DNA of 64,000 nucleotides from Rehmannia glutinosa (lineage: Eukaryota; Streptophyta; Magnoliopsida; Lamiales; Orobanchaceae), in the NCBI GenBank assembly GCA_016081115.2, contig JABTTQ020002835.1, positions 62,001 through 126,000 on the forward strand, in the 5' to 3' direction. The notes under the pieces were generated by a model. It made no database searches. It saw nothing but the letters and a program-made list of their open reading frames with translations, and was not told the DNA's origin. Positions 1 to 11,323 of this stretch are shown here, piece by piece; position 1 is the first letter of the stretch; each line of letters starts with the position of its first letter. The translations under genes were made by a program, and so were the position numbers.

Positions 1-791
1 CAATTTGGTTGATAATTGCACGACCAATGATGCCATGTTATGTCTTCTCTCGGACAAGTTATCAAGGAAAGATTTGCTATTAAATGGTAAGCTACTTCAT
101 ATGCGTTGTTGTGCTCATATTTTGAATTTAATTGTGAAGGACGGTTTGGAAATAATTAGTGGTGCAATTGAGAGAATACGCGATAGTGTCATATATTGAT
201 TCGCTTCACACCGCTAGAGTAGAAAAATTTGAAGAGGCTGCACATCAATTGCATATTTGTTGTACTAAAAAGTTGTCTCTTGATTGTAAAACTCGATGTA
301 TGACAAATATGTGGCTTCAAGTACAAGTTCTACTAGTACAGTGTCAAGGACAGAGTTGGATATGTATTTGGAAGAAAATGTCTTGCCAAGAACTCAAAAT
401 TTTGATATTCTTAGTTGGTGGAAAACAAATGGTGTGAAATATCCTAATTTACAGAAGATGGCAAGGGATATTTTAGCTATTCCTGTTTCTACTGTTGCAT
501 CTGAATCTGCTTTCAGCTATAGTGGAAGATTGGTTAGTCCTCATCGTAGCAGACTTAATCCAACTACTTTGGAGGCTTTAATGTGCGCTCGTCGTTGGTT
601 GTGGAATGATGTGAATGGTAAATACACTTTCATTTCTATTTTATCATAATACAGTGTTATATCATTTTAACAAAAGTTAATATGATTTTTGGTTTATTCT
701 TGAAGATACTTGTTCAACTGTTGGTGGTTTATCAACTTGTCCTACCATGCTTGATGAGGAAGAAGAAGATCAACAAGAATGTGCTAAGTGA
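1..791 (+). pseudogene. hAT transposase remnant (RICESLEEPER/BED-type), broken
   Basis: Three reading frames carry pieces of one protein. Positions 5-199 read into a segment with CCAHILNLIV, a hallmark of plant hAT transposases (DNCTTNDAM...HMRCCAHILNLIV). Positions about 190-300 continue in another frame (VEKFEEAA...LSLDCKTR). Positions about 297-617 continue in a third frame and hold the C-terminal dimerisation domain (LDMYLEE, DILSWWK, LAIPVSTVASESAFS, RLNPTTLEALMCARRWL). An 88-nt intron with GT...AG borders fits at 618-705 and joins in frame to a short acidic tail ending in TGA at 789-791. The shift near 297 also removes most of the catalytic middle region, since LDCKTR is joined almost directly to the DKY...STSS linker. 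This copy cannot encode an active transposase. Family assignment is firm; the exact breakpoints are inferred. Confidence 0.88.
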
Positions 792-998
792 TGTAGCAAC
801 TAGTTAATTTAATTTTGTTGTATTTTCTCCATTGATGTTCTATATTTCTCTTTCGAAGAACTGAAGTTGTATTTCTCTTTCGAAGAATTGAAGTACTTAA
901 TATGGAGGAATGTAATAGTTTGTTCTTATAGATTTATTAGTATATTGCTGTAGTTTTTTGGTTTACCTATATTTTTAGTATAATAATTATTACCTTCC

Positions 999-1029
<31 letters not shown>

Positions 1030-1050
1030 TTTTAATCATGTTTTTTTGGT

Positions 1051-1081
<31 letters not shown>
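999..1081. repeat. Two (AT)n microsatellites
   Basis: Pure AT runs at about 999-1026 and 1054-1081 are separated by about 27 bp. They lie in the non-coding 3' part of the hAT element. Confidence 0.95.
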
Positions 1082-1338
1082 CTGTATGATTTTAGCATTT
1101 GAAATTATTTTTGGTAGCAATATAATGAAAAAAATAAAAGGCGGGTCTAATGGGTCAGCGGGTAACGCGGGTCCAGGTTGGGGCGGGTCTCGGGCCCCCG
1201 GGACGGAGTCCAGGTCTGTGAAATTTTAATGGGTCGGGTCTCGGGTCCAGGTAGACCCGACCCATACCCGACCCATTGACATCCCTAAGTGCCACCAAGA
1301 AAAGTGTTCAATAAATAATTAGCCACTTGTGTTGCGTC

Positions 1339-1513
1339 CAAGGGCGGAGCCAGGAAATATTTTGGGATGGGCCGATACGTGAAAGTGGGGTGGACCGAAT
1401 AAGAAAATCATATAAAATATACTTAAAATAATTTTTTTTAATTTTATAGAGTAATTTTTTTTTTTAAATGGGGAGGAGGGGGGCCCAGGTTGGCCCCCCT
1501 CCCTCCGCCATTG
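1339..1513. mobile_element. hAT-type MITE, 175 bp, with 8-bp TSD
   Basis: The element starts CAAGGGCGGAG and ends CTCCGCCATTG, giving an 11-bp TIR CAAKGGCGGAG with one mismatch. It is flanked on both sides by the direct repeat GTTGCGTC (1331-1338 and 1514-1521), the 8-bp TSD expected of hAT. The interior holds T- and G/C-homopolymer tracts and has no coding capacity. Open frames crossing it are not genes. Confidence 0.85.
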
Positions 1514-1521
1514 GTTGCGTC

Positions 1522-2489
1522 CTCGGGAGAAGACAGGGTGTAGCTCCCGATGGTGCCGCCAAGTGATAGCAACACTTGGATGCTTAGACCTTGACAAGCC
1601 TGGACATTGGAGGTTAAGCCGACGCATGAGCCTGATGGGGCATCGTAATGACCCATCAGGTTTAGAGAACATGGATTTGACCACTGCCGAAGGTGGATAA
1701 AAACGCAAAGTATACATACTTATAGAGGTCGGTGGAACATGTGGTGCTGAGGGTCCCTTCTTTGATGCCGTTTTGGGAAATTCCACAGGGTTTTTCTAAT
1801 GTGAGGGCGTGAATTTTGGAAAAGCAATCAAAATAGAAAGTATGATCAGAAGGGATGTTGGAGAATAGCTATACATGTTTTTAAGATAATATGTAATTTC
1901 AAAATGGGCGTGACAGGCAGAAAGGGGAATACAATACGAGGGAATCAAATCTTTGGGCAATGTGATTCTTGGGCGGGGCAAGAAAATTTTAACACAAGTG
2001 TACAAATGATGTAAAACATGGAATTTATTACAAATTAAATCTTGGATTAGATTCAAGAAAATGCTTTACTATATGAAAAGTCTTACTTTGCTGATTAAAA
2101 ACTCTTTACCTGATCGATTTTTTATATAAAATATATTGTACAAAATGTTTTCGACATCACAAATATACATATAGAGATAAGGTTATATGAGTTCAGTGTG
2201 CTGAGATAAGTACGTAGGAACACATATTGTCCGTCGATCTCTTTTAATCTACAACCCAAATTAAACCTAGTTTATCTATATTTATTACCTAATTAGAAAT
2301 TAATAAGTATAAATTAGTCAACAACGAAAATACAAATAATGATGATAATAGGTGATTACTAATCAGATATGGAAAAGATTTGATTATTCTCTCACCCCCT
2401 ATTTATGCGCCTACACGACAAATTAATTTATTCGTCATCTCTCTCACGTTCATCGTTCAAATTCATTATACCCGGTAAATTGCAATATT
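1522..2489. other. Intergenic sequence, no supported gene
   Basis: About 1522-1790 is less AT-rich than its surroundings and holds open frames on both strands, but none has a motif I recognise. It could be a decayed gene or transposon fragment into which the MITE inserted. From 1790 to 2489 the sequence becomes AT-rich with no recognisable feature. Confidence 0.4.
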
Positions 2490-2759
2490 TGGTACAGTGG
2501 CTTATTTAGTATAGATTGTTTATATCTTCAGTTTTTATTAGTTCTTTCTTAGTACTAGTATCTTGCTCATTTAGTACAAAATATTTGCTTATTTTGTATT
2601 TCTTATTGCTTACTCAGTACTAGTAAAACATTTATTGTACATAGTTTGCTTATTTAATTTTTTTTTTTACTTACGTAGTACAATTTTGTTGCTCATATAG
2701 TATAAAATGTTTGTTTCTTTAGTCTTCGGTGTCTATTTAGTACTAGTTTGTTTCACTTA

Positions 2760-3824
2760 CGACATGATTGGTATGTGAGAATGGGGTAGAAATGGAATGA
2801 ACATTCCTTATTTCATTCTCATTCACATGCTCGGTATGCTTTAGTAATGAGAATACTCATTCCCATGGGAATTCCTATTCCCAAAAGTAATGGAATGACC
2901 ATTCCTCCTCTCCCCCATGGGTTTAGCTATCCCCAATCATTAAGAATGACTCAAATTTTATTTTTAATAAAATTATCTTTCTATAAATGACTAAAAATGT
3001 TGGATATAATCTATATTTTTGAAAAGTAGTGTTATAAATAAAAACAATTATTTATAATTTAAATATAAGTTATATTTAATATTTTATATAATAAATCATA
3101 GTCAATTTCTACCAATATTCAATAGTTAAATCAAAATTTTGATATAGAATTCTTTTGTTGATTTTCTATATTTTCTTATTAAAAATAGAGATAATTACAA
3201 AAATACCCCTGAGGTTTGGGATAATTACATAAAAACCCAGAGATTTTTTAAAATTATAAAAAAAAACCCTTGAGGTTTGATTCTGTCTTACATTTTCCCC
3301 ATTCATAAGCAAAACAATATCAAAACCCCCCTGATATTTATAAAAATACTATAGTTACCCCCTTAAATTTAACACATAATCAAACCTGATGGGGTTTTTT
3401 GTAATTTTAAAACATCTTTGGATTTTTTTTGTAATTAGCCCAAATCTCAGGGGTGTTTTTGTAATTATCCCTAAAAAATATTATATAGAATATTTTTGAT
3501 ATCATAGATATAAATCTATATATATATATATATTATTTAGCACACATTAAAATAATCTTATATCAATTTACAAATAACATATTTAATAAAATTTATTTAA
3601 AAAATCTTATTTAAGAGAATTTGATACTTTAAAATTATTTTTCTCAATTACTATCATCTATTTATAATAACCAATCAAGATATTTAAATCATGTAAGAAA
3701 TCGTCATCCATTCATTTCTCCATTCCTTATACATATCAATCATAAGAATAGTAATACTACATTATTCTATTCGTAAATTCATTCCATTCCAACCTAATTT
3801 CATTCATTCATACCAATCATGCCG
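2760..3824. mobile_element. PIF/Harbinger-like non-autonomous element (TTA TSD)
   Basis: The left end reads CGACATGATTGGTATG. The reverse complement of the right end reads CGGCATGATTGGTATG, so the TIR is about 16 bp with one mismatch. Both ends are flanked by TTA (2757-2759 and 3825-3827), the TSD typical of PIF/Harbinger. Subterminal regions are rich in GGAATGA / TCATTCC on opposite strands. There is no ORF. A related right-end fragment lies at about 30206-30460. Confidence 0.8.
3188..3473. mobile_element. Foldback MITE nested in the Harbinger-like element
   Basis: The left arm reads GAGATAATTACAAAAATACC and continues into CCTGAGGTTTGGG. The right arm is its inverse (CCCAAATCTCAGGGG, then GTTTTTGTAATTATCCCT). 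The arms are about 40 bp or more. The likely TSD is AAAAATA (3181-3187 and 3474-3480). The superfamily is unclear; a MULE-like origin is possible. Confidence 0.75.
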
Positions 3825-4060
3825 TTAGTATATAAGGTTTGTTTATTTATTATTTGATATTGCTTACTTAGTAATAGTTTCTTGCTCATTTAATACAAAA
3901 TATATGCTTATTTAGAATTTTCTTATTGCTTACTCAGTACTAGTCTGTTTTCATGAAATATATAATGTTTGCTTATTTATAATATATTATTGCTTACTTA
4001 GTACTAGTTTGTTGCTCACTTAATATAGAATGTTTGTTTATTTAGTATTTGGTATGGCTA

Positions 4061-4586
4061 AAAAAAATATCTTAAAAGCTCTAGTTTTTGTCTATAGTGC
4101 CCACAAGTAAAGTGCCCAATTGTTTTCCCAAAAAACTCAATCTATGAATGGAGGAAATAAGATGGTTCAGTTAATATTGAAATAAACCTAAAAAACTCCA
4201 TAAATCATGATAAACTTCGGCAGTTACTCCAAGAGAAACAAAAAAGCCTTCTTTTAATGCTTCAACTTCCTTCAATGGTGGCCATCAACAGTGCTCGAGA
4301 TTGTTTTTTACGAGATGCTCACCTTCGAAAAGACGAGAGAAAAGGGAGAAAAGATAGATTATATTGCGAATGAAATTAAAGAACCGAAAAATCTGGGATA
4401 TATCAATATAAAAATTGGAAGTTACTCCAAAATAATGATATTACTTTAATACTCTTATAACTAATTAAAAAATGGCAGAAAACTCAAAAATCGCATATTA
4501 AATCTTGAACATTAAAAAAAAGGATTAATAACCTGTATTTGTCCACACACATACTTACCCGAGGATACTGGACTCATTTGATCTAA

Positions 4587-4588
<2 letters not shown>
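4061..4588. other. Unassigned AT-rich sequence
   Basis: No gene, RNA or repeat that I can support. It ends in the TA microsatellite bordering foldback element A. Confidence 0.4.

Positions 4589-4620
<32 letters not shown>
4589..4620. repeat. (TA)n microsatellite bordering foldback element A
   Basis: A run of about 32 bp of TA directly precedes the GGGATGAG start of the inverted repeat. A matching TA tract borders the right end near 9742. Confidence 0.9.
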
Positions 4621-4623
<3 letters not shown>

Positions 4624-5501
4624 ATGAGATCTCGTGTGACAGTCTCTTACCATATAACAGCATGTATTGATCCAATCCATCTACGCCTTTTATTCAATGG
4701 TCCAGATTGCTATTAAAAATCACTGATTACCAACTGATTAATAGGTGGAAAGGGCATAATAGTAACTAGAAAAATTTCATAAATCACGCCCCTACAATCA
4801 ATGGATTGATTAATATCATGTTTCCATGATTGGGAAATGTGCAGCATTTTCATAGTTGAACTGTACACCATCTAATAACTGACTGTACATCATTTTATAT
4901 CTAACAGTACATCATATAACTCATTGTACATCATCTAAAGCAACTGTCACGCCCCAAACGCGACGCGACAACGATCAATCACTTAAACAGAAATAATTCA
5001 ATAGTCTAAACCAATGATACAAACTCCAAGTGAAATAGAGTCTAATGCAGCGGAATAAAATACACACAAGTACAAATTACATCTTAAGGTCCGACGGAAT
5101 CCGAATACAACCCAATAGATTATCCGAATTTAACTTATAGTCCAAACAAAACAAAATGAAAAGTCCAACAACAATAAAAGTAAAAGGAGTGTCGCTCCAC
5201 ATCAACAGTAGGAATTCAATCTGTGGTAGGTTCGACGTCTTCAACGTACTCTTCATCTAAAGGTTAGAAAAGGAGGGGAGGGAGTGAGACAGAAATCTCA
5301 GTGGATGGGGTGATCGTGTGCAAGTGTGGCGATATATATAGTTAATGCGAGAAAACGGTTGTATGAAAACGCGTGAGGTATGATGCATGTTTTCATACAT
5401 AGCCCACAAGCATCGTGATAAATATATATTAAGTAATATATTTATATAGTTTAAGAAATAGTTCGTGGTCACACAGGCACGATGATTCAAGCAGACAGGA
5501 G

Positions 5502-5620
5502 GATTGCGTACTGAAGTGTAGCGCCAATCCCATGCAAGACAATTAGTGGTTGCGTACTGAAGTGTAGCGCCAACCCATGCATTACAAGTAGCGGTTGCGT
5601 ACTGAAGTGTAGCGCCAACC
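5502..5620. repeat. Three tandem ~46-bp repeats in the LTR
   Basis: Units start near 5502, 5548 and 5593, each with the core TTGCGTACTGAAGTGTAGCG followed by CCAA. The same array, diverged, occurs in the two other long LTRs at 15411-15520 (period about 40) and 59850-59975 (period about 45). Confidence 0.9.
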
Positions 5621-7525
5621 AAACGCCCGTTCAACTCGGAATCGTGTGGATCGAGACAGTGATTCCTTCGTTCTTCCTTGTAACTCCCCGTTCATGATGG
5701 TCCAAGACCTGTCACCTTATTGCTCCATAGGCAAAGACAAAATCCACGTTGGAGCTAGCAAGGCTCGGATTCGTCATAATCATGATTATACCTCAAGTAC
5801 TACGACCCGCTTCCCTTGGACAAACTCCGTCCCTCAGTTGCGGGATTAGGACGATGGGGCCGGAGAGTGGAATAGCAGCCGAGCTGCCCGGTTCCATCCC
5901 CGACGTATCCATTCCGACTGTGAGCTCAACACACCAAGTTGACTCAGGCAAGAAATTAAGTACACGTTCAGGTAGTCAACTAGGCAGTCGAGTATTATTA
6001 ATCCGGGAAGCAGTTCATGAAAAGTTCTCAAATTTTGCACAAAATAGTTTTGGCGTTGGTGGAGTTATTGGGATGAAGATAATTATCGGGAGGATAAATA
6101 GTCTTCGATATCTTAAGGATTAGGAGGAACATAGGTCCCGTTATAGATTCGAAATCGCGAGGCGAGGGAAGTCGTCGCCCGCGATCGGTTATTAATCGGT
6201 CAAGACGATCCGATAAGTCAAGGGATTTTTAAGAAAATAAAATATTTTAATTAAATATTAAAGTAAGAGGGTCCAGGGCTATTTCTTTAAAAGAAAATAA
6301 TTTGAGTTAGGTCCTTATTAAAATAAAATTTACAATTAGCCCCGCTTTGTAAAAACCAATACTTTTGGGGTTAAAAGTTAAATAAATAAATGTCCCGACC
6401 TTGAAAAATTATGAGGTCAGTTCCTAAATTCTCTAAATTATTCAGAGATTCAGGTTTTTAAAGTTTTGAGGTCGAGTTTTTATAAAATTCTCACATTGGC
6501 CCCAAATTTGTTAAAATTGTCATTTCGGGCCCTAAGTTTAAAATAATCGGAACTCACAAACCGGAAGGGTTTTTAATGTAATTACAGTTGGAAAATGTCA
6601 CTAAGGTTAGTGGGATATTGGAACAAAAACAGTTTTAAAACGTCATAAGTATAGGTCCCTTAACTTTTGAAAATCTCATTTTTGTCCCATTTTGAAATAA
6701 TTGCCTTTAAGGCTTTTAGGGGTCCAATTGTTATGAAATTTGAACCTTGGGTCCAAAATATAATTATGTTATAGGTAAATTAGTATTTCCAGGTGCATGG
6801 GCTGCATAAGTCCTGGAAATTTCATTTGGGTCCTCAAGTTAAATCTTTTATAATTTGGTCCCTCAAGTTTTATAAAATTACTTTCCAAGCTCTAAACACT
6901 TGGATTTTTGGAATACACTTAAAATATGTTATTTCCAGTCCCTTAAGAGTTAAAATTTCAAGTTTTAAATTAGGGTCTGGTACAGTTTCGAAATTTGTAA
7001 ATTAGCCCTTAAACTTCTCAAATTTTTACAATCTAGTCCTTGGGCTTTTAAAGGTTGATTTTATTTATCTAAAAACTCTTAAAACTTTATTAAGATGTCA
7101 AAACATAATTTTTGAACCTGAGTACAGTCCCAAAAATCGAAAATTACAGAGGGGTCCCTTAAGTTTTAATTTCTTGCAATTAAGTCCACCAACTTTCCAT
7201 TTTTGCATTTTAAGTCCAAAAATCGAAATTTAATCAATTATGCTCGACTTTTACAGGTTATAAATCATTCAAAACATAGATTACAAGAGTCATAAATATA
7301 CATATCCATTTCATGCAAGCATTCATCAAGTACAACAATAAAGTGTACATGTATGTCCTATTTTTCGATAAATCGCATTTTTGAGCAACACTTGAGAATT
7401 TTTCCACTAGATACAAGAAAATAGCATGCAATACATAATATATATCTCAAGTTCTCAATAACAAAATACTACATGCATATTTTCAATTTTAAACACCTAG
7501 AAGTTGAAAGGATTTTTCCACCCAC

Positions 7526-8051
7526 CTCGTAGTAGTTTCTCGGGTTGATCTAAAATGTGGTCTTCTTCCTTGAATCAACTTCTTGACTCAAAATCTTGAA
7601 GATCAGCCCCTAAATGGTATCCAAACCATATTTTGGTGTTAAAATTAAAGTCTCAAGTCTAAAGAAAATATACTAGTACCAAATGGTTACTACTCACCTT
7701 AATATCTTCAAGTAGTCTCAAAAATGGAAATTTTCTTTCAAGCCTCTAACCTCCACTTGAGATGATGTAGGTCAGCCCCTAAACTCCAAAAATTTATTTT
7801 CTTGAGTCAAAAATTAATTCTTCATGTTGTCAAGAGAAAAAAACTAAAACCATAATTTTCTCACCTTAATAATATGTAATCTTGGAAATTCCTCTTCAAG
7901 CTTGTAGTCAAATCTAGGTCTCTAATTCTTCAAGAATTTTCTCTAGGAGTACCTCAACAAGAAGGATTCAACATTATTAGATGGTGAAGGTATAAGGTTG
8001 AGGATTGGAGAAGAAAAATAGAGTTGGGAGAAATGAAGATATTCTTACCTT
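7526..8051 (-). repeat. Array of ~170-bp splice-site-like modules in the LTR
   Basis: On the sense (minus) strand, donor-like AG|GTRAG or AG|GTGGG strings have their last exon-like base at 8049, 7865, 7698 and 7526, so the spacing is 184, 167 and 172. In two modules an acceptor-like TTTAG|GGGCTGAYC lies 83-86 bp before the donor (junctions near 7780 and 7611). The same arrangement recurs in the LTRs at 14766-20089 and 59210-63489. What is seen is repeat periodicity plus consensus strings; that they are used as exons is inference. Confidence 0.65.
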
Positions 8052-8740
8052 ATGCTTGAAGAATTTGATCCTTTAGAGAGGAAAAATGGAAGCAAGTCTT
8101 GTGTTTTTATGATAATTATGAAATGAATAATATTGTTAGATAAAGAAAAAAAATAACAAAAATGATTGATTCCCCTAAGACAAGGAGCCAAAAGTTGGAG
8201 GGAATAATAATCATGGTGTTGGTATTTTTATTTATTAGAATTTGTTGGAAAGAAAAGTTTGTCCATCCTTTAAGCATGTGACCAAAAGTTTGAAAAAAAT
8301 AATAATATATATATATATGTAAATATATATATACATATATAATTGTAGGTCTTGAAAAGAATATGAAACAACCTCCCCATTTATGGTAATTTTCGAAATT
8401 TTTTAAAAATATAATTTTTTTTTTTAAAAAAAATTGATTGGGAAATTGGTTGGGATGAATTATAGAATAAGATGAAATATTAGGATAAGGATTGGAATGT
8501 ACTCCTAAATTGTTGGAGGTCTAATATTCCTAAAGTAGTAGTCATTCGATCAAGTATTAATACTAGAGGAAGAATATAAAATTGCTAAGCTCTAAAAATA
8601 CGAAATGCGTAATTGACGTTGGAAGAAATAAATAAAAATAGAGTCGAGTTTCATTAATAATAGGTTTGTGATACATAGCCGAATAAATAATCACTACATA
8701 ACACCGAATCTCACGTTAAAATTCGGGGTCTCACAGCAAC

Positions 8741-9345
8741 TATAAAGACAAAATGGTGTAACCATCTTCCCAATTAATAATTTAACTATGCACCATTTTA
8801 TATCTAACTGTGCATCATTGTATAACTAATTGTACAACATCTAAAAACCTTATAATGATAAAATGGTGTAACCATCTTCCCATAATGACGCCCTACAATC
8901 ATGGATGTGATAAAGATCGCGTTTTCATAACTGAATTATGCACTATTTTAATAATTGAATTGTGCACAATTTAATAACTGGTTGTACACTATTTTATATC
9001 TAATATGGTATCATTGTATAACTAATTGTACATCATCTAAAGGAACTATAAAGACAAAATGGTGTAACCATCTTCCCATTTAATAACTTAATTGTGAACC
9101 ATTTTATATCTAAGAGTGCATCATTGTATAAATAATTGTACATCATCTAAAAACCCTTTAAAGACAAAATGGTGTAACCACCTTCCCATAATGACGCCTA
9201 CAATCATAGATGTGATAAAGATCTCGTCTCCACAACTGAATTATGCACCATTTTAATAGTTGAACTATGCATTATTTAATAACTGACCGTGCACCATTTT
9301 TTATCTAACAATGCATCATTGTATAACGAATTGTACATCACTGTG
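8741..9345. repeat. Two ~304-bp tandem units inside foldback element A
   Basis: The phrase AAGACAAAATGGTGTAACCA recurs near 8746 and 9051 (a ~304-bp unit), with half-unit copies near 8864 and 9167. Each unit contains GCGCC- or GCCC-type ACAATCAT(G/A)GATGTGATAAAG and runs of GCATCATTGTATAACTAATT. The repeats are non-coding. Confidence 0.75.
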
Positions 9346-9739
9346 AGTAAACCACAATTGAATGAAAATCGGGAACAATCGTATAATCAAATCCCACAAA
9401 AATCCATGGGATTGAATGTTGTACAATTAGTTATACAATGATGCACTGTTATATATAAAATGGTGTACAGACAGTTATTAAATGGTGTACAGTTCATCTA
9501 TTAAAATTGCATACAATTCAATTATGGAAACGTGATATTAATGAATCACTTGACTGTAGGGGCGTGATTCATGACATTGTGCTAGTTACTATTAGGTCTT
9601 TTCCACTTATTAATTAACTGATAAATCAGTTATTTTTAATAGCAATCTGGACCATGGAATAAAATATGTGGATAGATTAGATTAATTAATCCACGGTAAC
9701 CGCCACGCCACATTTGATCCTCACCATATATATTTGATC

Positions 9740-9741
<2 letters not shown>

Positions 9742-9799
<58 letters not shown>

Positions 9800-9835
9800 G
9801 ATAGACTGGATTAACCCTATATATATATATTGGAT
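9742..9835. repeat. (TA)n-(GT)n microsatellite and second TA tract between elements A and B
   Basis: TA from about 9742 to 9774 passes directly into GT repeats up to about 9799. A further short TA tract lies at about 9818-9835. They form the border between the two foldback elements. Confidence 0.9.
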
Positions 9836-10075
9836 AGGTTTGGTTCATGAGACCGCCCTCTTTGTGTAAGACAGTGTGGACTAATCCTATCAATTTATTT
9901 AATTTTTTCAAATACTGAGATTTAATTGATTTTTAAGCATTTATATTTAATTTTAATTCGAATAAGGGTAGATTAGTCATTTGTCATATAACTGATTCCT
10001 TAATTTACAGTCCTCACATGTTTTTGTTTGAAAATTTTAATATGCAATACATATAACATGCAATATAATAGTGTT

Positions 10076-11323
10076 TGTTAGTCAAGTGGTTACGATAATC
10101 TAGAGGGGAGATGAATAGATTATGCAGATTATTCTGATTTAGCCCTCTTTTTCGAAGGTCGAGATGATAGCAAGAATGTAAGTGCGGGAAAATAAACAAC
10201 ACACGAAGATTTATAGAGTTTCACTCCAGCTAGGGACTGCGTGCTCTACCACCCTAGTATATCCAGGATGGATTTCGAAAAAGAAAAATAATTTTATTAA
10301 TAGTTACCAAAACTATTACACCTTCACCTTTGAAGAGAACCACACTCTTCTTACAACACCACCTTGAAGATTATCACAATCTTCTTTCGCCTATGAAGAG
10401 TACCACTCTTCAATACCTAAAATCACCAAAGTGTGTTCTTACACAAGAACACTAACAAGGATGTCTTGTTTTGGATGATTGAGAATTACAATCAAGTATA
10501 CTTTATTTGAAAATATTACAACTCAAAAGTGCAAGTGTAATCAAGAACGAAGCTTAATACTCAAGATGTGCAAGTGTAAAACTAGGTTTGGAAAATTACA
10601 ACAATAATATGGAAGTGAAGAAAAAGAGCTTGGATATGAATTTGCTTATATTGTTGTATGTGTTGTGTGTAAATGCTCATTCAAATCCTTCATCTATTTA
10701 TAGGAGAGCCTTCACGATTTGAATTCTAGCATAGGCTCTTCCATCTTCACTCTTGTCTACAAAAGAAGGATTACAAGAGAAACAAATAATGTATAAAAAT
10801 GATAAAGTGATAAAAGTAAATCTTGTTGTCTCCCATTAGCTCAAAATCATCAGATTTTGAGCGGGTCGACCGGTCAACCAACAGTATAAAAGATTTGAAA
10901 TTAAAACTGTTGGTTGGAATCATGTACGGGTCGACTAGGGTGTCGACCGGTCGACCAAGTGATCGATCTGTCCCTGGGCCTTTTCGGAAAGTGCAAAAAA
11001 TTGGATAAAAAACAAGCTCACGGGTTGACAGGGGATGACCCTTTCTTTGGAAATTTTGCGAGAAAAAAGATTGAGAAAAATGTCCTGGGACAAGTTGACC
11101 CCTTGATTGACCGGTTAGCCTATTTCAGGGGTGTTTCGGTCCGTCAAAAAATTCTAACTTTATTTTTTGGGCTCCATTTTACCTTTATGGTATTCGGTAA
11201 TTGTTAAAAACACTTTAAAACATAAAAATTAATTTTTATAACGCCCAAAAATATTTTATTTTTAATAATTGAAAATATGTTCAAGGTGAAATCATCAAAA
11301 TCAAAAATAGTTTCATTCGAACA
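10076..11323 (-). repeat. Copia 3' LTR
   Basis: 1248 bp, paired with 22344-23599. It holds a cluster of GTCGACC/GGTCGAC palindromic strings (about 10860-10970). Short frames in it are not genes. Confidence 0.92.

Larger units (their letters stand above)
1..1287 (+). mobile_element. hAT (Ac-like) DNA transposon, right part
   Basis: The left end lies outside the window. The right end is recognised by a dense GGGTC/GACCC-rich subterminal region (about 1140-1280) that ends in GACATCCCTA. Its reverse complement, TAGGGATGTC, is an Ac/hAT-type terminal inverted repeat. The transposase remnant at 1-791 reads toward this end, as expected. The TSD cannot be checked without the left end. Two AT microsatellites sit between the transposase stop and the terminus. 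Confidence 0.75.
2490..4060. repeat. Diverged short-repeat block (TTAGTACTAGT-type), split by a transposon
   Basis: At 2490-2756 and again at 3828-4060 the sequence is made of irregular copies of phrases such as TTGCTTACTTAGTACTAGT and TTGCTCATTTAGTACAAAAT, spaced some tens of bases apart. The two blocks were one until the element at 2760-3824 inserted. No coding potential. Confidence 0.6.
4945..8735 (-). mobile_element. Solo LTR, Tekay-type Ty3/gypsy, 3.8 kb
   Basis: The plus strand starts TGTCACGCCCCAAACG and ends GGGGTCTCACA, giving TG...CA termini. It is flanked by the perfect 5-bp TSD GCAAC (4940-4944 and 8736-8740), which shows a solo LTR formed after insertion. The sense direction is minus, because the related element at 47061-54484 has its primer site and polyprotein on that strand. 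The first and last few hundred bases match the LTR at 47061-47945 very closely. Inside are a three-copy 46-bp repeat, diverged GGTCC...AAGTTTT phrases (about 6250-7200), an array of ~170-bp modules (7526-8051) and a TA-rich stretch near 8310. Open frames in it are spurious. Confidence 0.92.
4621..9743. mobile_element. Foldback element A, ~320-bp TIRs, flanked by TA microsatellites
   Basis: Sequence 4621-4935 reappears inverted at about 9410-9734. Shared phrases include TGGTCCAGATTGCTATTAAAAA, the string AATCACGCCCCTACA, and GAACTGTACACCAT. Similarity is roughly three quarters or more by eye. The interior consists of tandem repeats of the same ACTGTACACCATTTTATATC-type phrases. No coding capacity. 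TA microsatellites on both sides recall Micron-like elements, but the superfamily is not established. A solo LTR (4945-8735) sits inside. Confidence 0.75.

Noticed and set aside
1319..1786. 155-codon minus-strand open frame
   Set aside because: It runs straight through the hAT-type MITE and its TSDs and shows no domain; chance frame.
5257..5849. Open frames with repeated WVGATLQYAT-type words
   Set aside because: They translate the 46-bp tandem repeat of the solo LTR; the repetition is at DNA level, not a protein repeat.
8741..9345. CRISPR-like regular repeats
   Set aside because: Units are long, tandem and diverged with no unique spacers, in a plant repeat element; not a CRISPR array.
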